Counted from the stretch's first letter, positions 43,602 through 53,821 are shown. The stretch is DNA of 64,000 nucleotides from Acidobacteriota bacterium (GCA_016184105.1 JACPDI010000010.1:62001-126000); one strand, 5' to 3'. The notes: a model not told the origin generated them from the letters alone. Numbers and translations are program-made.

Positions 43602-46600
43602 ATGCGCGTCCGACGTCATTCTGCCCGCAAGGCTGCAGCCCTGCTTCTGTTTGCTCTGTGCGTGTCGCCGCCGCTGTTCGCGCAAACGGCGCCGCTGACT
43701 GTCGTCAGCGCCGGTCCCACGGGCGAGCTGGCGAGCCTCGACCAGGCGAACGAGATCCGCGTGCTCTTCTCGGAACCCATGGTCACGCTCGGCCGGATTC
43801 CCGAGCCGGTGACCGCGCCGTTTCTGCGCCTCCGGCCGGCGATCCGCGGGACGTTCCGGTGGTCGGGGACGACGCTCCTCATCTTCACGCCTGACGCCGA
43901 CCGCCGGCTGCCGTTCGCGACGACCTATGAAGTGACGGTCGGCACGGAGGCGACCGCGGTCAGCGGGACGAGGCTCGCGCAGCCTTACCGCCTCCGCTTC
44001 ACGACGCCGACCGTCCGGCTGCTCAGCACGACGTGGGTGCGGCGCAACAACGGGCGCTTCGATTCGCCGGTTCAGATCTTTCTGCGGTTCAATCAGCCCG
44101 TCGATGCCTCCTCGGTGTTCCCGCACCTTCAGGCACGTCACGAGAGGCACCCCTTCGATCCGCCGGTGATGCCGCCGGCCGGCGTGGAGCGGCTTCGCGC
44201 CACGAATCCGGCCGGCCTGCAGGCGTTCCAATCCAAGGTGACCGCCGCGGCAGCGGCGGCGTCGAGCGAAGCGCCGGTTCCGCTCGTGCCGTCCACGAGC
44301 TGGGACGAGAAACGCTTCCCGCGCGCGCGCGACCTGGTCGTCGTCGAAACAACGGGCGTGCCGCCGCCGGACTCGTGGATTCGCATGACGATCGGGCCGA
44401 ACGTGCCGTCCGTGCAGGGGCGCGCGGTGCCGGGCATCGAGCAGCGCTACACCGTACAGCTCCCGCCCACGCTGTTCGTGAACGGCTTCGGCTGCGCGGT
44501 GGCGTGCGATCCGGACATGTACAACGGCGCGCGGCTCCGCGGCGACGTCCACATCGACAAGTGGCGGAGCGCTGTCAGCGCGATCGATGTCTCCACGCGC
44601 GGCCGTGACGTCCCGGTGAAGCCGGCGGCGCCGCGCCCGCGCGGGACGTACGAGCTGGACGCCGCGGACCGGTTCAGTCTGGAGGACGCCGGCTTCGCGC
44701 AGCCCCCCGCGCGCACGTGGCTCGTGCGCGTCGATCCGTCGCTGGCATCCGTCGACGGCCAGACGCTCGGCTACCCGTGGCTCGGCACGGTTGAAAGCTG
44801 GCACCAGTCGGCGTTCACGAGCTTCGGCGACGGCCACGGCGTCTGGGAATCCTCGGGCGGCCTGGCGCTGCCGTTCTACGCGCGGAACTTCCGTGACATC
44901 ACGCAGTGGACGCTGAGGATCGAGCCGCGCGATCTGATGGCGATGGTGCTCCGCCTGCAGCGTGGACAGTTCCGCGCGGTACCCGACGCCGACGGAGCGC
45001 CGCGCCGGCTCCCCGTGACTCCGGACAAGATTCAGTCGCACGGGATCGATCTCGCCGCGGCGCTCGGTGCGAAGACCGGGTTGGTCTGGGCGGCGATTCG
45101 CGAGAACACGCCCATCGAACGATCGCGCGCGTGGATTCGCAACCGCGACCGCTCGACGATTGTTCAGGTTACGAACCTCGGCATCACCGTCAAGGACAGT
45201 CCTGACAACACGCTGATCTTCGTCACGCGGCTCGACAACGGCGAGCCGGTCGCCGGGGCGCGCGTGTCGATCATCACCGGTGCCGAGAGCGCCACGTGGA
45301 CCGGCACGACCGGCGCCGACGGCGTCGCGATCGCGCCCGACACGAAGCTGCGCAATCCCCGCGAGTGGTGGCAGTTCGCCTTCATCGTCACCGCCGAGAA
45401 GGACGGCGACATCGCCTACGTCGGCAGCGACTGGACGGAGGGGATCTCGCCCTGGGAGTTCGGACTGCGCTACGACCTGTCGGAGGCGGACCCGATGCTG
45501 CGGGGAACGGTGTTCAGCGACCGCGGCGTGTACCGGCTGGGCGAAGAGATTCACTTCAAGACGATCCTCCGTCGCGATACGCCCCGCGGCATCCAGCTGC
45601 TGGACCCGGGAACGACGGTGTTTGCCCTCGTGAAGGACGGCGAAGGGCGGGAGATCGACCGGCGCGCGCTCAAAGCGAGCGACTGGAGCAGCGCGGAATG
45701 GACGCTGAGCCTTCCATCCCGCGGCGCGCTTGGCACGTACTCCGTCGAAATCTCGCTGGCCGAGCCGCCGCAGGCCGCCGCTCCGTCCGAACAGGAGTTC
45801 GACGAGGACGGGTGGCATCACCGCGTATCGAACAACTTCCTGGTTGCCGCGTACCGCCGGCCGGAGTTCCGCGTTGACGTGACGCTCACCGGCGCGCCGT
45901 CAATCGCCGGCGGTACGTTGAGCGGCGTCGTCAACGCGCGCTACCTGTTCGGTGCGCCGATGGCGGGCGCCTCTGCCAAGTACCGGCTGCTTCGCGACCG
46001 CGAGTACTCGGTCCCGGCCGCGATTACAGAGAAGTTCTCGACGGACCAGTTCCTGTTCGTCGGCTGGACTGGCGGCCAGCGCGACGAGGTCGCCGCCGAA
46101 GAGGTCGAGGTCGCACCCGACGGCACGATCGTCGTCGAGTACGCGACGCCGCTGGACCTGAAGTGGCCGTACCGCTACACGCTGGAGGGTGAGGTCGAAG
46201 ACGTATCGCGCCAGCACATCGCGGGGCGATCGAGCTTCGTCGTACACCCGGCGCCGTGGTACATCGGCGTCAAGCGGCCGCCGTACTTCGTCGATCAGCG
46301 CGCCGGGCTCTCGACCACCCTCGTCGCCGTGACTCCCGATGGCATCGTCACGCCCGGCGTGAAGATCGACGTGACGCTCACGCAGACGCAGTATCACAGC
46401 GTGCGGCGCGCCGAAGGCAACGGCTTTTACACCTGGGAGACGACGCGGCAGGAGGTGCCGGCGGGATCCTGGACGGTGACCACCGCCGTGGACCCCGTGC
46501 CGCTGTCGGTCCCGCTTCCCGCGGGCGGATCCTTCACGCTCACCGCGCGCGCGCAGGACGGCGACGGGCGATCGACCGTCACGCAGATGTCTTTCTACGT

Positions 46601-49424
46601 GCTCGGCTCGGGCTACACGGCCTGGGTCCGGTACGATCACAACCGCATCGATTTGGTGCCCGAGCGGACCACGTACAAGCCCGGCGACACCGCAAGAATC
46701 ATGGTGCAGTCGCCGTGGGAGCAGGCGACGGCGCTCGTGACGACGGAGCGCGAAGGCGTGCGACACCACCGGCAGTTCGCCCTCGCATCCACGCAGCAGA
46801 CCGTCACCGTACCGATCACCGACGCAGATATTCCGAACGTGTACGTTTCCGTCCTGCTGGTCAAAGGCCGGACGAAGGTGGACGGCGAGTCCGACGGCAG
46901 CGATCCGGGCAAGCCGGCGTTCCGCCTCGGTTACGTCGAACTCAAGGTCGAGGACGCAAGCCGGCGCTTGACAGTCGATCTCAAGGCGAACAGAGACGAG
47001 TACCGTCCGGCCGGGACCGCGACGGTGGACATGAGCGTTCGCGACAACGCCGGAAAGCCATCGCAGAGCGAAGTGACGCTGTGGGCCGTGGATTACGGCG
47101 TGCTCTCGCTGACCGGCTTCCAGACGCCGGACGTCCTCTCGTCCGTCTACATCGCCAAGGCCCTGCAAGTCTCCACCGAAGATAACCGCCAGCGCATCGT
47201 CAGCCGCCGCGTGCTCACGCCGAAAGGGGACACGGAAGGGGGCGGGGGTGGCCGCGACGCTGGCGCGGCGAGCGTGCGCAAGGACTTCCGCGTGCTGGCG
47301 TTCTGGCTCGGCTCGGTGCAGACCGACGCGAGCGGCCGCGCGACGACGCAGGTGAGGTTGCCGGAGTCGCTGACGACGTACCGGATCATGGCGGTGAGCG
47401 GCGATCGGTTGTCGCGGTTCGGCGCGGGGCAGAGCGAGATCCGCATCAACAAGCCGCTGCTGCTGAGGGCGGCGTTTCCCCGCTTCCTCGCCGTCGGCGA
47501 CCAGGCGCACTTCGGCGCCGCTGTCACCAGCCAGCTTGCGCAGGGAGGCAAGGCGACGGTCACGATCCAGAGTCTCGATCCCGCTCTGCTGACATTCAGC
47601 GGCGCCTCGAAGCAGACGATCCAGCTCGGGCCGCGCGGCACGCAGGAAGTGCGGTTCGACGCGCGGGCACAAGGCGTGGGACGCGCGCGCGTGCGCATGA
47701 CGGTGCGCATGGGATCGGAGTCCGATGCCTTCGAGGACCTGATTCCCATCGAAGTCCTCGCCTCGACGGAAACCGTCGCCGCATATGGCGAGGCGAAGCC
47801 GGACGCGAAGGAAAGGCTCGAGATTCCCGCGGGCGTGATGTCCGGCATCGGCGGCCTCGACGTGTCGCTCTCGTCCACGGCGATGGTCGGCCTTGCGGAA
47901 GGCGCGCGATACGTCGTCGAGTATCCGTTCGGCTGCGCGGAGCAACGTGCGTCGCGCGCGCTGGTCCTGACCTACGCCGCGGATCTCGGCCAGACGTTCC
48001 CGCTGCCCGGCATCAAGCCAGGCGAATTGCGCGCGACGGTCCAGGACACGGTGGACGAGCTGCGCGAGTTCCAGTGCGCCAGCGGCGCGTTCTCGTTCTG
48101 GAAGGGCGGATGCCCCGGATCCGCGTATCTCACGGCTTACGTGCTGCACGTGCTCCAGTCCGCCGAGGCGATGAGGTATCGAGTCGATCCCGCTGTGCTC
48201 CAGAACGCCGCGGCGTACCTGGAGGGGGAGCTGGGCGCGCCGCCCCCGGACAACGGCGGCTGGTGGCCCGCCTACACCGCGTGGCAGGCGTTCGCGGTGA
48301 ACGTGCTCGTCCGGGCCGGGCGCAACCAGGACTCGAACGTGACGCGGCTCTTCGGCCACCGCGACCGGATGCCGATTTTCGCCCTCGCGCACCTCTACGA
48401 TGCGATCGCGATCCGGAACGCCAGCGACGCACGGCTCGCGGACCTGCGGACGCGAATCGCGAACGCGATCCTCACGGAAGGAGGCCTGTCGCACGTCGAG
48501 GAGCTGTCGGATCCGTACCTGCTCTGGTTCTGGAATTCGAGCGTCCGGACGACGTCCATCGTGCTGGACACGATGGTGCGGCACGGCTTCGACGAGCCGG
48601 TCGTGCGCTCGATGGTGCGCTGGCTGCTGGGAGCGCGCAGGAAGGGCCGATGGGACGACACGCAGGAGAACGCGTGGGCATTGTCGTCGCTCGTCTCGTA
48701 CTACAAGCGCTACGAGCGCGAGACGCCGGACTTCCGCGCGATGGTGCGCCTGGGGCGCGACGAGCTGGCAAACGCGACGTTCCAGGGGCGATCCACCGGC
48801 GCGGCGTCTGCTTCGGTGCCGATGTCGAAGCTCCTGGCGTCGGCACGTCCCGGTGAACCGCGGCAGCTCGACTTCTCGCGGGACGGCACCGGGACGCTCT
48901 TTTATTCCGCGCGCCTTCAGTATGCGAGCGCCGCGCCGGCCCTGCAGGACATGGACAACGGCATCCGCGTGCGGCGCACGTACGAGAAGTACGTGGACGG
49001 CAAGGCGGTGGCGGCGGGCATCGATTTCGCTGCGGGGGATCTGGTCCGCGTGACGATTGCGCTGGATCTGACGAAAGAGCGCCGGTATCTCGCCGTGCTC
49101 GATCCGCTGCCGGCGGGTCTCGAGCCGATCGAGTCCTGGTTCGCGACCACGGCGACGGCGCTCGCCGAGGTGCAGCAGCGGGAAGACACCCGCGGCTCGT
49201 GGTTCTCCTGGTGGGAGCGCGGCGGATTCGACCACGTCGAGCGCCACGACGATCGCGTCCAGCTCTTCGCCACGCGGCTGGCGGAAGGGCACCACGAGTT
49301 CTCGTACATCACGCGCGCGACCACCGCGGGCACGTTCGTGACGGCGCCCACCCACGCGGAAGAGATGTACGAGCCGGAGGTGTTCGGGCGGACCACGACG
49401 GCCACGGTAACGATTAAGAGATGA
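43602..49424 (+). CDS. Bacterial alpha-2-macroglobulin family protein
   Basis: A 1940-residue periplasmic protein: signal peptide (LLLFALCVSPPLFAQ), an N-terminal Big-like/MG1 domain (EIRVLFSEPMV), a run of macroglobulin domains, the bait region near residues 1200-1240 (ending at a glycine-rich TEGGGGGRD), then the thioester domain. The reactive CAEQ thioester is intact at Cys1445-Gln1448 (YPFGCAEQRASRAL), followed by alpha/alpha repeats and a receptor-type C-terminal domain. It traps attacking proteases by bait cleavage and covalent linkage. AGGAG precedes the ATG. It overlaps pbpC by 4 bases, the known yfhM-pbpC pairing. Confidence 0.95.
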   Translation: MRVRRHSARKAAALLLFALCVSPPLFAQTAPLTVVSAGPTGELASLDQANEIRVLFSEPMVTLGRIPEPVTAPFLRLRPAIRGTFRWSGTTLLIFTPDADRRLPFATTYEVTVGTEATAVSGTRLAQPYRLRFTTPTVRLLSTTWVRRNNGRFDSPVQIFLRFNQPVDASSVFPHLQARHERHPFDPPVMPPAGVERLRATNPAGLQAFQSKVTAAAAAASSEAPVPLVPSTSWDEKRFPRARDLVVVETTGVPPPDSWIRMTIGPNVPSVQGRAVPGIEQRYTVQLPPTLFVNGFGCAVACDPDMYNGARLRGDVHIDKWRSAVSAIDVSTRGRDVPVKPAAPRPRGTYELDAADRFSLEDAGFAQPPARTWLVRVDPSLASVDGQTLGYPWLGTVESWHQSAFTSFGDGHGVWESSGGLALPFYARNFRDITQWTLRIEPRDLMAMVLRLQRGQFRAVPDADGAPRRLPVTPDKIQSHGIDLAAALGAKTGLVWAAIRENTPIERSRAWIRNRDRSTIVQVTNLGITVKDSPDNTLIFVTRLDNGEPVAGARVSIITGAESATWTGTTGADGVAIAPDTKLRNPREWWQFAFIVTAEKDGDIAYVGSDWTEGISPWEFGLRYDLSEADPMLRGTVFSDRGVYRLGEEIHFKTILRRDTPRGIQLLDPGTTVFALVKDGEGREIDRRALKASDWSSAEWTLSLPSRGALGTYSVEISLAEPPQAAAPSEQEFDEDGWHHRVSNNFLVAAYRRPEFRVDVTLTGAPSIAGGTLSGVVNARYLFGAPMAGASAKYRLLRDREYSVPAAITEKFSTDQFLFVGWTGGQRDEVAAEEVEVAPDGTIVVEYATPLDLKWPYRYTLEGEVEDVSRQHIAGRSSFVVHPAPWYIGVKRPPYFVDQRAGLSTTLVAVTPDGIVTPGVKIDVTLTQTQYHSVRRAEGNGFYTWETTRQEVPAGSWTVTTAVDPVPLSVPLPAGGSFTLTARAQDGDGRSTVTQMSFYVLGSGYTAWVRYDHNRIDLVPERTTYKPGDTARIMVQSPWEQATALVTTEREGVRHHRQFALASTQQTVTVPITDADIPNVYVSVLLVKGRTKVDGESDGSDPGKPAFRLGYVELKVEDASRRLTVDLKANRDEYRPAGTATVDMSVRDNAGKPSQSEVTLWAVDYGVLSLTGFQTPDVLSSVYIAKALQVSTEDNRQRIVSRRVLTPKGDTEGGGGGRDAGAASVRKDFRVLAFWLGSVQTDASGRATTQVRLPESLTTYRIMAVSGDRLSRFGAGQSEIRINKPLLLRAAFPRFLAVGDQAHFGAAVTSQLAQGGKATVTIQSLDPALLTFSGASKQTIQLGPRGTQEVRFDARAQGVGRARVRMTVRMGSESDAFEDLIPIEVLASTETVAAYGEAKPDAKERLEIPAGVMSGIGGLDVSLSSTAMVGLAEGARYVVEYPFGCAEQRASRALVLTYAADLGQTFPLPGIKPGELRATVQDTVDELREFQCASGAFSFWKGGCPGSAYLTAYVLHVLQSAEAMRYRVDPAVLQNAAAYLEGELGAPPPDNGGWWPAYTAWQAFAVNVLVRAGRNQDSNVTRLFGHRDRMPIFALAHLYDAIAIRNASDARLADLRTRIANAILTEGGLSHVEELSDPYLLWFWNSSVRTTSIVLDTMVRHGFDEPVVRSMVRWLLGARRKGRWDDTQENAWALSSLVSYYKRYERETPDFRAMVRLGRDELANATFQGRSTGAASASVPMSKLLASARPGEPRQLDFSRDGTGTLFYSARLQYASAAPALQDMDNGIRVRRTYEKYVDGKAVAAGIDFAAGDLVRVTIALDLTKERRYLAVLDPLPAGLEPIESWFATTATALAEVQQREDTRGSWFSWWERGGFDHVERHDDRVQLFATRLAEGHHEFSYITRATTAGTFVTAPTHAEEMYEPEVFGRTTTATVTIKR

Positions 49425-51730
49425 TCAGGCGGCGCGCGGTTCTTCCGGCGGTCGTGGCGGCGCTGGCGCTCGTGGCGTGGCTGCGGCTCGGCACGTTGCC
49501 TGACGGGCTGGTGGACGACCGCGCGGAGCCGTCCACGCTCGTGATCGACCGCTCCGGCGCCGTGCTGTACGAGGCGCGATCCGCTGAAGGGGCGCGCGCG
49601 ATCCGCATGCGCGCCGACGCGATCCCGCCCGTGCTCGCCGCGGCGACGCTGGGGGCCGAGGATCACCGCTTCTACCGTCATCCGGGCCTCGATCCGCTCG
49701 CCATCGCGCGCGCGTTCATGCGCAACGCGCGCGCCGGGCGTGTCGTGGAGGGCGGATCCACGATCACGCAGCAGGTGGCGAAGCTGCTGCTCGCGCGCCG
49801 CGCCGGATCCAGGCACGGCTGGCGCGCCAAGGTGCAGGAAGCCATCGTGGCGCTCAGGCTGGAGCACCGCCTCGCCAAACGCGACATTCTCGCGCTTTAC
49901 CTGACGCTGGCGCCGTACGGGAACCAGATCGGCGGAGCCGAGCGCGCCAGCCGCGCGTATTTCGCGCGCGATCCCGCCCAGCTCACGCCGGCGCAGGCCG
50001 CGTTCCTGGCCGCGCTGCCGCAGCGCCCGTCTTCGTTCAACCCGTGGCGAGACGCGGGCAAAGCGCAGCCGCGCCAGCGCGCGATCCTGCGCCGCATGCA
50101 GGCGCTCGGCCTGCTCTCCGCGGCTGACGCATCGCACGCGCTCGCCGAGCGCGTCACACCGCTGCGCCCCGGCGACGAATCGCCTGCGCCGCACTTCGTC
50201 GAGAACGTGCTCGCGTCGTTCGGACGCGGCCGGCGCCCGGCGCGCATTCAGACGACGCTGGACATCGAGCTGCAGCGCGCGGTTCGAGGAATCATCGAAA
50301 CGCGGCGCGACGACCTTCGCGCCCACGGCGCGCATCACGTGGCCGTCGTCGTGCTCGACAACCGGAGCGGCGAGTGGCTGGCGTGGGAAGGGTCCGGCGA
50401 CTACTTCGATCCGAACGGCGGAACGATTGACGGCGCGCGCGTGCCGCGTCAACCCGGCTCGGCCCTGAAGCCGTTCACCTACGCGCTCGCCTTCGAAGAA
50501 GGATACAGCCCCGCGTCGGTCCTGCCCGACGTTCCGTCCCACTTCCCGACGGCCGAGCCCGGCGTGTTCTACAGCCCGCGCAACTACGACGGCGAGTACC
50601 GCGGCCCGCTGCTCGCGCGCGCGGCGCTTGCCGGCTCGGAGAACGTGCCGGCCGTCGCGTTGCTCTCGCGCCTCGGCGTCCCGTCGCTGCTGCGCCTGCT
50701 CCGGCGCGCGGGCGTGACAACGCTGGAGAAGGCCGGCGTGTATTACGGGCTCGGGCTGACGCTCGGAAATGCGGAGGTGCGGCTCGACGAGCTCGTCACG
50801 GCATACGCCGCGCTGGCGCGCGGCGGCGTTGGTGTATCGCCTGTGTCGGTGAAGGGCGCCCCGCGCGAGGGGAGGACAGAGGAGCGCCTCGTCTCGAACC
50901 GATCGGCCTACTGGGTGACGGACATCCTCGCCGACGCGGACGCGCGCGAATACGTGTTCGGCCGCGGCGGCAGCCTCGAGTTTCCGTTCCCGGTGGCCGC
51001 CAAGACAGGCACGTCGCAGGCGTATCACGACAACTGGGCGATCGGCTACACGCGCGAGGTGACAGTGGGCGTGTGGGTCGGCAACTTCGATCGGACGCCG
51101 CTGAGAAACTCCTCGGGCGTGACCGGAGCGGGGCCGATCTTCCACGCGGTGATGCTTGCGGCGATGGAGCGGGTCGCGCCCGCGTCCGGCGCTGCTGCCG
51201 GCGGCGACACCTTCGAGATCGTCGCGGCGCCTTCCGACGCGGAGCGCCGGACGATCTGCCTCGTGTCAGGGCTGGCGGCAACCGACTCGTGCCCGCGGCA
51301 GGCGCTGGAATCCGTGGCGCGCGAGGTCGTGCTGTCCCCCTGCTCGTGGCACCAGAAGAGCGCGGACGGCGTGGCCACCGTCTGGCCGGATGAATACCGC
51401 CGGTGGGCGCACGACCGGGGGTTGATCGAACCGGCGCCGCCGCGCCTGCGCACGATCGCGATCCGCCCGCGATCCGCCGCGCTCGAGATCCTGAACCCGC
51501 CGCAAGGGGCCATTTACCTCATCGATCCCACGCTGCGGCGCGGCTACCAGACGCTGCCGCTCCGCGCGTCCGGCACTCCAGGAGCGCTGAGGTGGATGGT
51601 GGACGGCCGGCACGTCGGGAGTGCGCCGCCGGAGGAGGCCGTGCAGTGGCCGCTCGCCGCCGGCGCTCATCGGATCGAGGTGACCGACGCGCGCGGCCGG
51701 CGTGCCGAGACCAGGATTATCGTGCGGTAG
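49421..51730 (+). CDS. pbpC: Penicillin-binding protein 1C
   Basis: A 769-residue bifunctional peptidoglycan synthase. A membrane anchor (VLPAVVAALALVAWLRL) is followed by the glycosyltransferase domain (TLGAEDHRFYRHPGLDP with catalytic Glu, GGSTITQQVAKLL, LYLTLAPYG), then the transpeptidase domain with SxxK in RQPGSALKPFTYAL and KTGTSQAYHDNWAIGYT, and a C-terminal PBP1C domain (LEILNPPQGAIYLIDPTLRRGYQ). It polymerises and may crosslink peptidoglycan. Coupling to the macroglobulin gene (ATGA overlap) suggests joint work in repair and defence of the cell wall after protease attack. It overlaps the convergent exonuclease III gene by 14 bases. Confidence 0.95.
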   Translation: MIRRRAVLPAVVAALALVAWLRLGTLPDGLVDDRAEPSTLVIDRSGAVLYEARSAEGARAIRMRADAIPPVLAAATLGAEDHRFYRHPGLDPLAIARAFMRNARAGRVVEGGSTITQQVAKLLLARRAGSRHGWRAKVQEAIVALRLEHRLAKRDILALYLTLAPYGNQIGGAERASRAYFARDPAQLTPAQAAFLAALPQRPSSFNPWRDAGKAQPRQRAILRRMQALGLLSAADASHALAERVTPLRPGDESPAPHFVENVLASFGRGRRPARIQTTLDIELQRAVRGIIETRRDDLRAHGAHHVAVVVLDNRSGEWLAWEGSGDYFDPNGGTIDGARVPRQPGSALKPFTYALAFEEGYSPASVLPDVPSHFPTAEPGVFYSPRNYDGEYRGPLLARAALAGSENVPAVALLSRLGVPSLLRLLRRAGVTTLEKAGVYYGLGLTLGNAEVRLDELVTAYAALARGGVGVSPVSVKGAPREGRTEERLVSNRSAYWVTDILADADAREYVFGRGGSLEFPFPVAAKTGTSQAYHDNWAIGYTREVTVGVWVGNFDRTPLRNSSGVTGAGPIFHAVMLAAMERVAPASGAAAGGDTFEIVAAPSDAERRTICLVSGLAATDSCPRQALESVAREVVLSPCSWHQKSADGVATVWPDEYRRWAHDRGLIEPAPPRLRTIAIRPRSAALEILNPPQGAIYLIDPTLRRGYQTLPLRASGTPGALRWMVDGRHVGSAPPEEAVQWPLAAGAHRIEVTDARGRRAETRIIVR

Positions 51731-52481
51731 CACCGTCAAAGACCGCGACGAGCGGGGCGTGATCGCTCGTGCCGAACTCGCGCTGCGACTCGAACGTGCG
51801 CGCGCGCTCGCCGAGCGCCTGGCTGGCGAGGATGTAATCGATCCGCCAGCCGATATTCCGCTGCCGGAGGTTGCGCCACGGCGCCCACCACGTGAACAAC
51901 GCCGCATCGTCCGGGTGGAGATGGCGCGCCACGTCCACGAGCCCCTGGTCGAGCAGGCGCGCGAAGAGCGCGCGCTCCTCGGGAAGCTGCCCGATCGCGC
52001 GCGGCTTGCGCTCCTTCGGGTGGACGTCGATCTCCGCGCGTGCGACGTTCAGGTCGCCGCAGATGATCACCGGCGCGCCGGTGGCGCGGAACGATCCCGC
52101 GTACGATTCCATCGCCTCCAGGAACCGCATCTTGCCGGGAAAGTCCTTTCCGCCATTGGGGACGTACACCGACGCGACGGTGAGCGTCCCCATCTGCGCC
52201 GTGACGACGCGGTTCTCGAGATCGAAGGGAGGATGGGAAAACGCCGGGCGCTCCGGGAACGTGGACTTGCGCACGTGCAGGCCGACGCCGGAGTACCCCT
52301 TCTCGCCGTGCCAGTAGCACCAATAGCCTTCCAGCTCGCACAGCTCGGGCGCAAGCTGCGCTGGCGCGGCCTTGATCTCCTGCAGGCAGAAGACGTCCGG
52401 CTGCTCGCGCGCGATCCACTCGTGGACCTGCGCCGCGCGGGCGCGGATGCCGTTGACGTTCCAGGTGGCGATCTTCAGCAC
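51717..52481 (-). CDS. xth: Exodeoxyribonuclease III
   Basis: A 254-residue AP endonuclease/3'-exonuclease. Conserved motifs: KIATWNVNGIRAR, CLQEIKA (metal Glu), GYSGVGLHV, VASVYVPNGG, ICGDLNVA (Asp/Asn), WAPWRNLRQRNIGWRIDYIL and the catalytic GTSDHAPLV. It cuts DNA at abasic sites and removes blocked 3' ends in base excision repair. The start is GTG at 52481: TACAAT lies 7 bases upstream on the same strand and there is no ribosome binding site, so a leaderless message is likely. Confidence 0.95.
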   Translation of the reverse strand: MLKIATWNVNGIRARAAQVHEWIAREQPDVFCLQEIKAAPAQLAPELCELEGYWCYWHGEKGYSGVGLHVRKSTFPERPAFSHPPFDLENRVVTAQMGTLTVASVYVPNGGKDFPGKMRFLEAMESYAGSFRATGAPVIICGDLNVARAEIDVHPKERKPRAIGQLPEERALFARLLDQGLVDVARHLHPDDAALFTWWAPWRNLRQRNIGWRIDYILASQALGERARTFESQREFGTSDHAPLVAVFDGATAR

Positions 52482-52488
52482 TCGCTGA

Positions 52489-52494
52489 ATTGTA
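52489..52494 (-). promoter_or_regulatory. -10 hexamer TACAAT for xth
   Basis: On the minus strand TACAAT lies 7 bases before the GTG start at 52481; leaderless transcription is likely. Confidence 0.5.
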
Positions 52495-52502
52495 CCGCGC
52501 GT

Positions 52503-52530
52503 CACCGCGGAATCCGCAGAACCCGCAGAA
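52503..52530 (-). repeat. Copy of the ~29-base dispersed repeat
   Basis: On the minus strand this reads TTCTGCGGGTTCTGCGGATT then CCGCGGTG, the unit also found at 26701-26775 and 54449-54477. It lies between xth and pepT. Confidence 0.6.
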
Positions 52531-52565
52531 ACCTCCTTGTCAAAGAAGTGGAACCCGAACGAGGT

Positions 52566-52571
52566 TATGCT
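52566..52571 (+). promoter_or_regulatory. -10 hexamer TATGCT before pepT
   Basis: TATGCT lies 8 bases before the ATG at 52580, with no good ribosome binding site. Confidence 0.4.
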
Positions 52572-52579
52572 GGAACGTG

Positions 52580-53821
52580 ATGAGCGCGCGCGCGGTCGAT
52601 CGCTTCCTGCGCTACGTGCGCGTGGACACACAATCACACGAAGCCTCGGGCACGTCGCCGAGCACGTCCGGACAGCTCACGCTGCTCACGATGCTGCGCG
52701 ACGAGCTGCGCGAAATGGGCGCAACGGACGTCACGCTGGACCAGCACGGCTACGTGATGGCGAGGCTGCCGGCCACCGCGCCCGGCGGAGACGAGGTGCC
52801 GATTGTCGGCTTTCTGGCGCACGTGGACACTTCGCCGGAGATGAGCGGCAGGGACGTCAAGCCGATCGTTCACGCGGCGTACGACGGCCGCGACCTCCTG
52901 TTTCCTGACGATCCCGCGCTGGTGCTGCGCAGCTCCGATCATCCGGAGCTCAGCACCTGCCTCGGCCACGACATCGTCACCGCGTCTGGCCTGACGTTGC
53001 TCGGCGCCGATGACAAAGCAGGCGTCGCCGAGATCATGGCTGCCGCGGCGCACCTGCTCGCCCATCCCGAGATTCCGCACGGCCGGGTGCGGATCGCCTT
53101 TACACCGGATGAAGAGATCGGACGCGGCACCGCGCACTTCGATGTCGCCGCGTTTGGCGCGGCAGTCGCGTATACGCTGGATGGCGGCGCGCGCGGGGAG
53201 TTGGAGTTCGAGAGCTTTTCCGCCGACGCCATGACGGTCGTGTTCCACGGGTTCAACACGCATCCGGGCTACGCGAAGGGGAAGATGGTCAACGCGCTCA
53301 GGGCCGCGGGCGCATTCCTGGCCGGACTTCCGCAGGATCGTCTCTCGCCGGAGACGACCGGCGGCTACGAAGGGTACGTGCATCCGTACGTCATCGACGG
53401 CGGCGTCGAGCGCGTGCGCGTGCGCGTGCTGCTGAGGGACTTCGACACGCGCGCCCTCGCCGGGCACCGTGCGCTGGTGGAGCGCGCGGCCCACGCCGCG
53501 GCGGCGCGCGTTCCCGGCGTGCGCGTGGAGATCGCCGTCGAGGAGTCGTACCGCAACATGCGGGAGGTGCTGGAGCATCACCCGCGCGCGGTGGAGAGCG
53601 CGAAGGAAGCCATCCGACGCGCCGGGCTCGAGCCGGTGATGAAGCCGATCCGCGGCGGGACGGATGGATCGCGACTTTCATTCATGGGACTGCCGACGCC
53701 GAATCTCTTTGCGGGGGAGCACAACTTCCACTCGCGGCTCGAGTGGGTGTCCGCGCAGGACATGGACACGGCGGTGGAGGTGATCGTCCACCTGTGCCAG
53801 ATTCTGGCGGAGCCCGCCTGA
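52580..53821 (+). CDS. pepT: Peptidase T (tripeptidase)
   Basis: A 413-residue M20B zinc aminopeptidase releasing the N-terminal residue from tripeptides. Motifs: GFLAHVDTSPEMSGRDVKP (metal His, catalytic Asp), LTLLGADDKAGVAEIM (bridging Asp), AFTPDEEIGRG (Glu pair), TLDGGARGELEFESF (metal Asp), GFNTHPGYAKGKMVNA, PIRGGTDGSRLSFMGLPTPNLFAGEHNFHSRLEWV (C-terminal His). Length matches E. coli PepT. The ATG at 52580 agrees with the usual N-terminus and follows a -10 box. The next gene's ATG overlaps its stop by one base. Confidence 0.95.
   Translation: MSARAVDRFLRYVRVDTQSHEASGTSPSTSGQLTLLTMLRDELREMGATDVTLDQHGYVMARLPATAPGGDEVPIVGFLAHVDTSPEMSGRDVKPIVHAAYDGRDLLFPDDPALVLRSSDHPELSTCLGHDIVTASGLTLLGADDKAGVAEIMAAAAHLLAHPEIPHGRVRIAFTPDEEIGRGTAHFDVAAFGAAVAYTLDGGARGELEFESFSADAMTVVFHGFNTHPGYAKGKMVNALRAAGAFLAGLPQDRLSPETTGGYEGYVHPYVIDGGVERVRVRVLLRDFDTRALAGHRALVERAAHAAAARVPGVRVEIAVEESYRNMREVLEHHPRAVESAKEAIRRAGLEPVMKPIRGGTDGSRLSFMGLPTPNLFAGEHNFHSRLEWVSAQDMDTAVEVIVHLCQILAEPA

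Noticed and set aside
45900-49355. 1151-codon open frame on the minus strand opposite the alpha-2-macroglobulin gene
   Set aside because: Composition is low-complexity (Arg, Val, Ala, His) with no conserved motif, while the other strand encodes a full macroglobulin.
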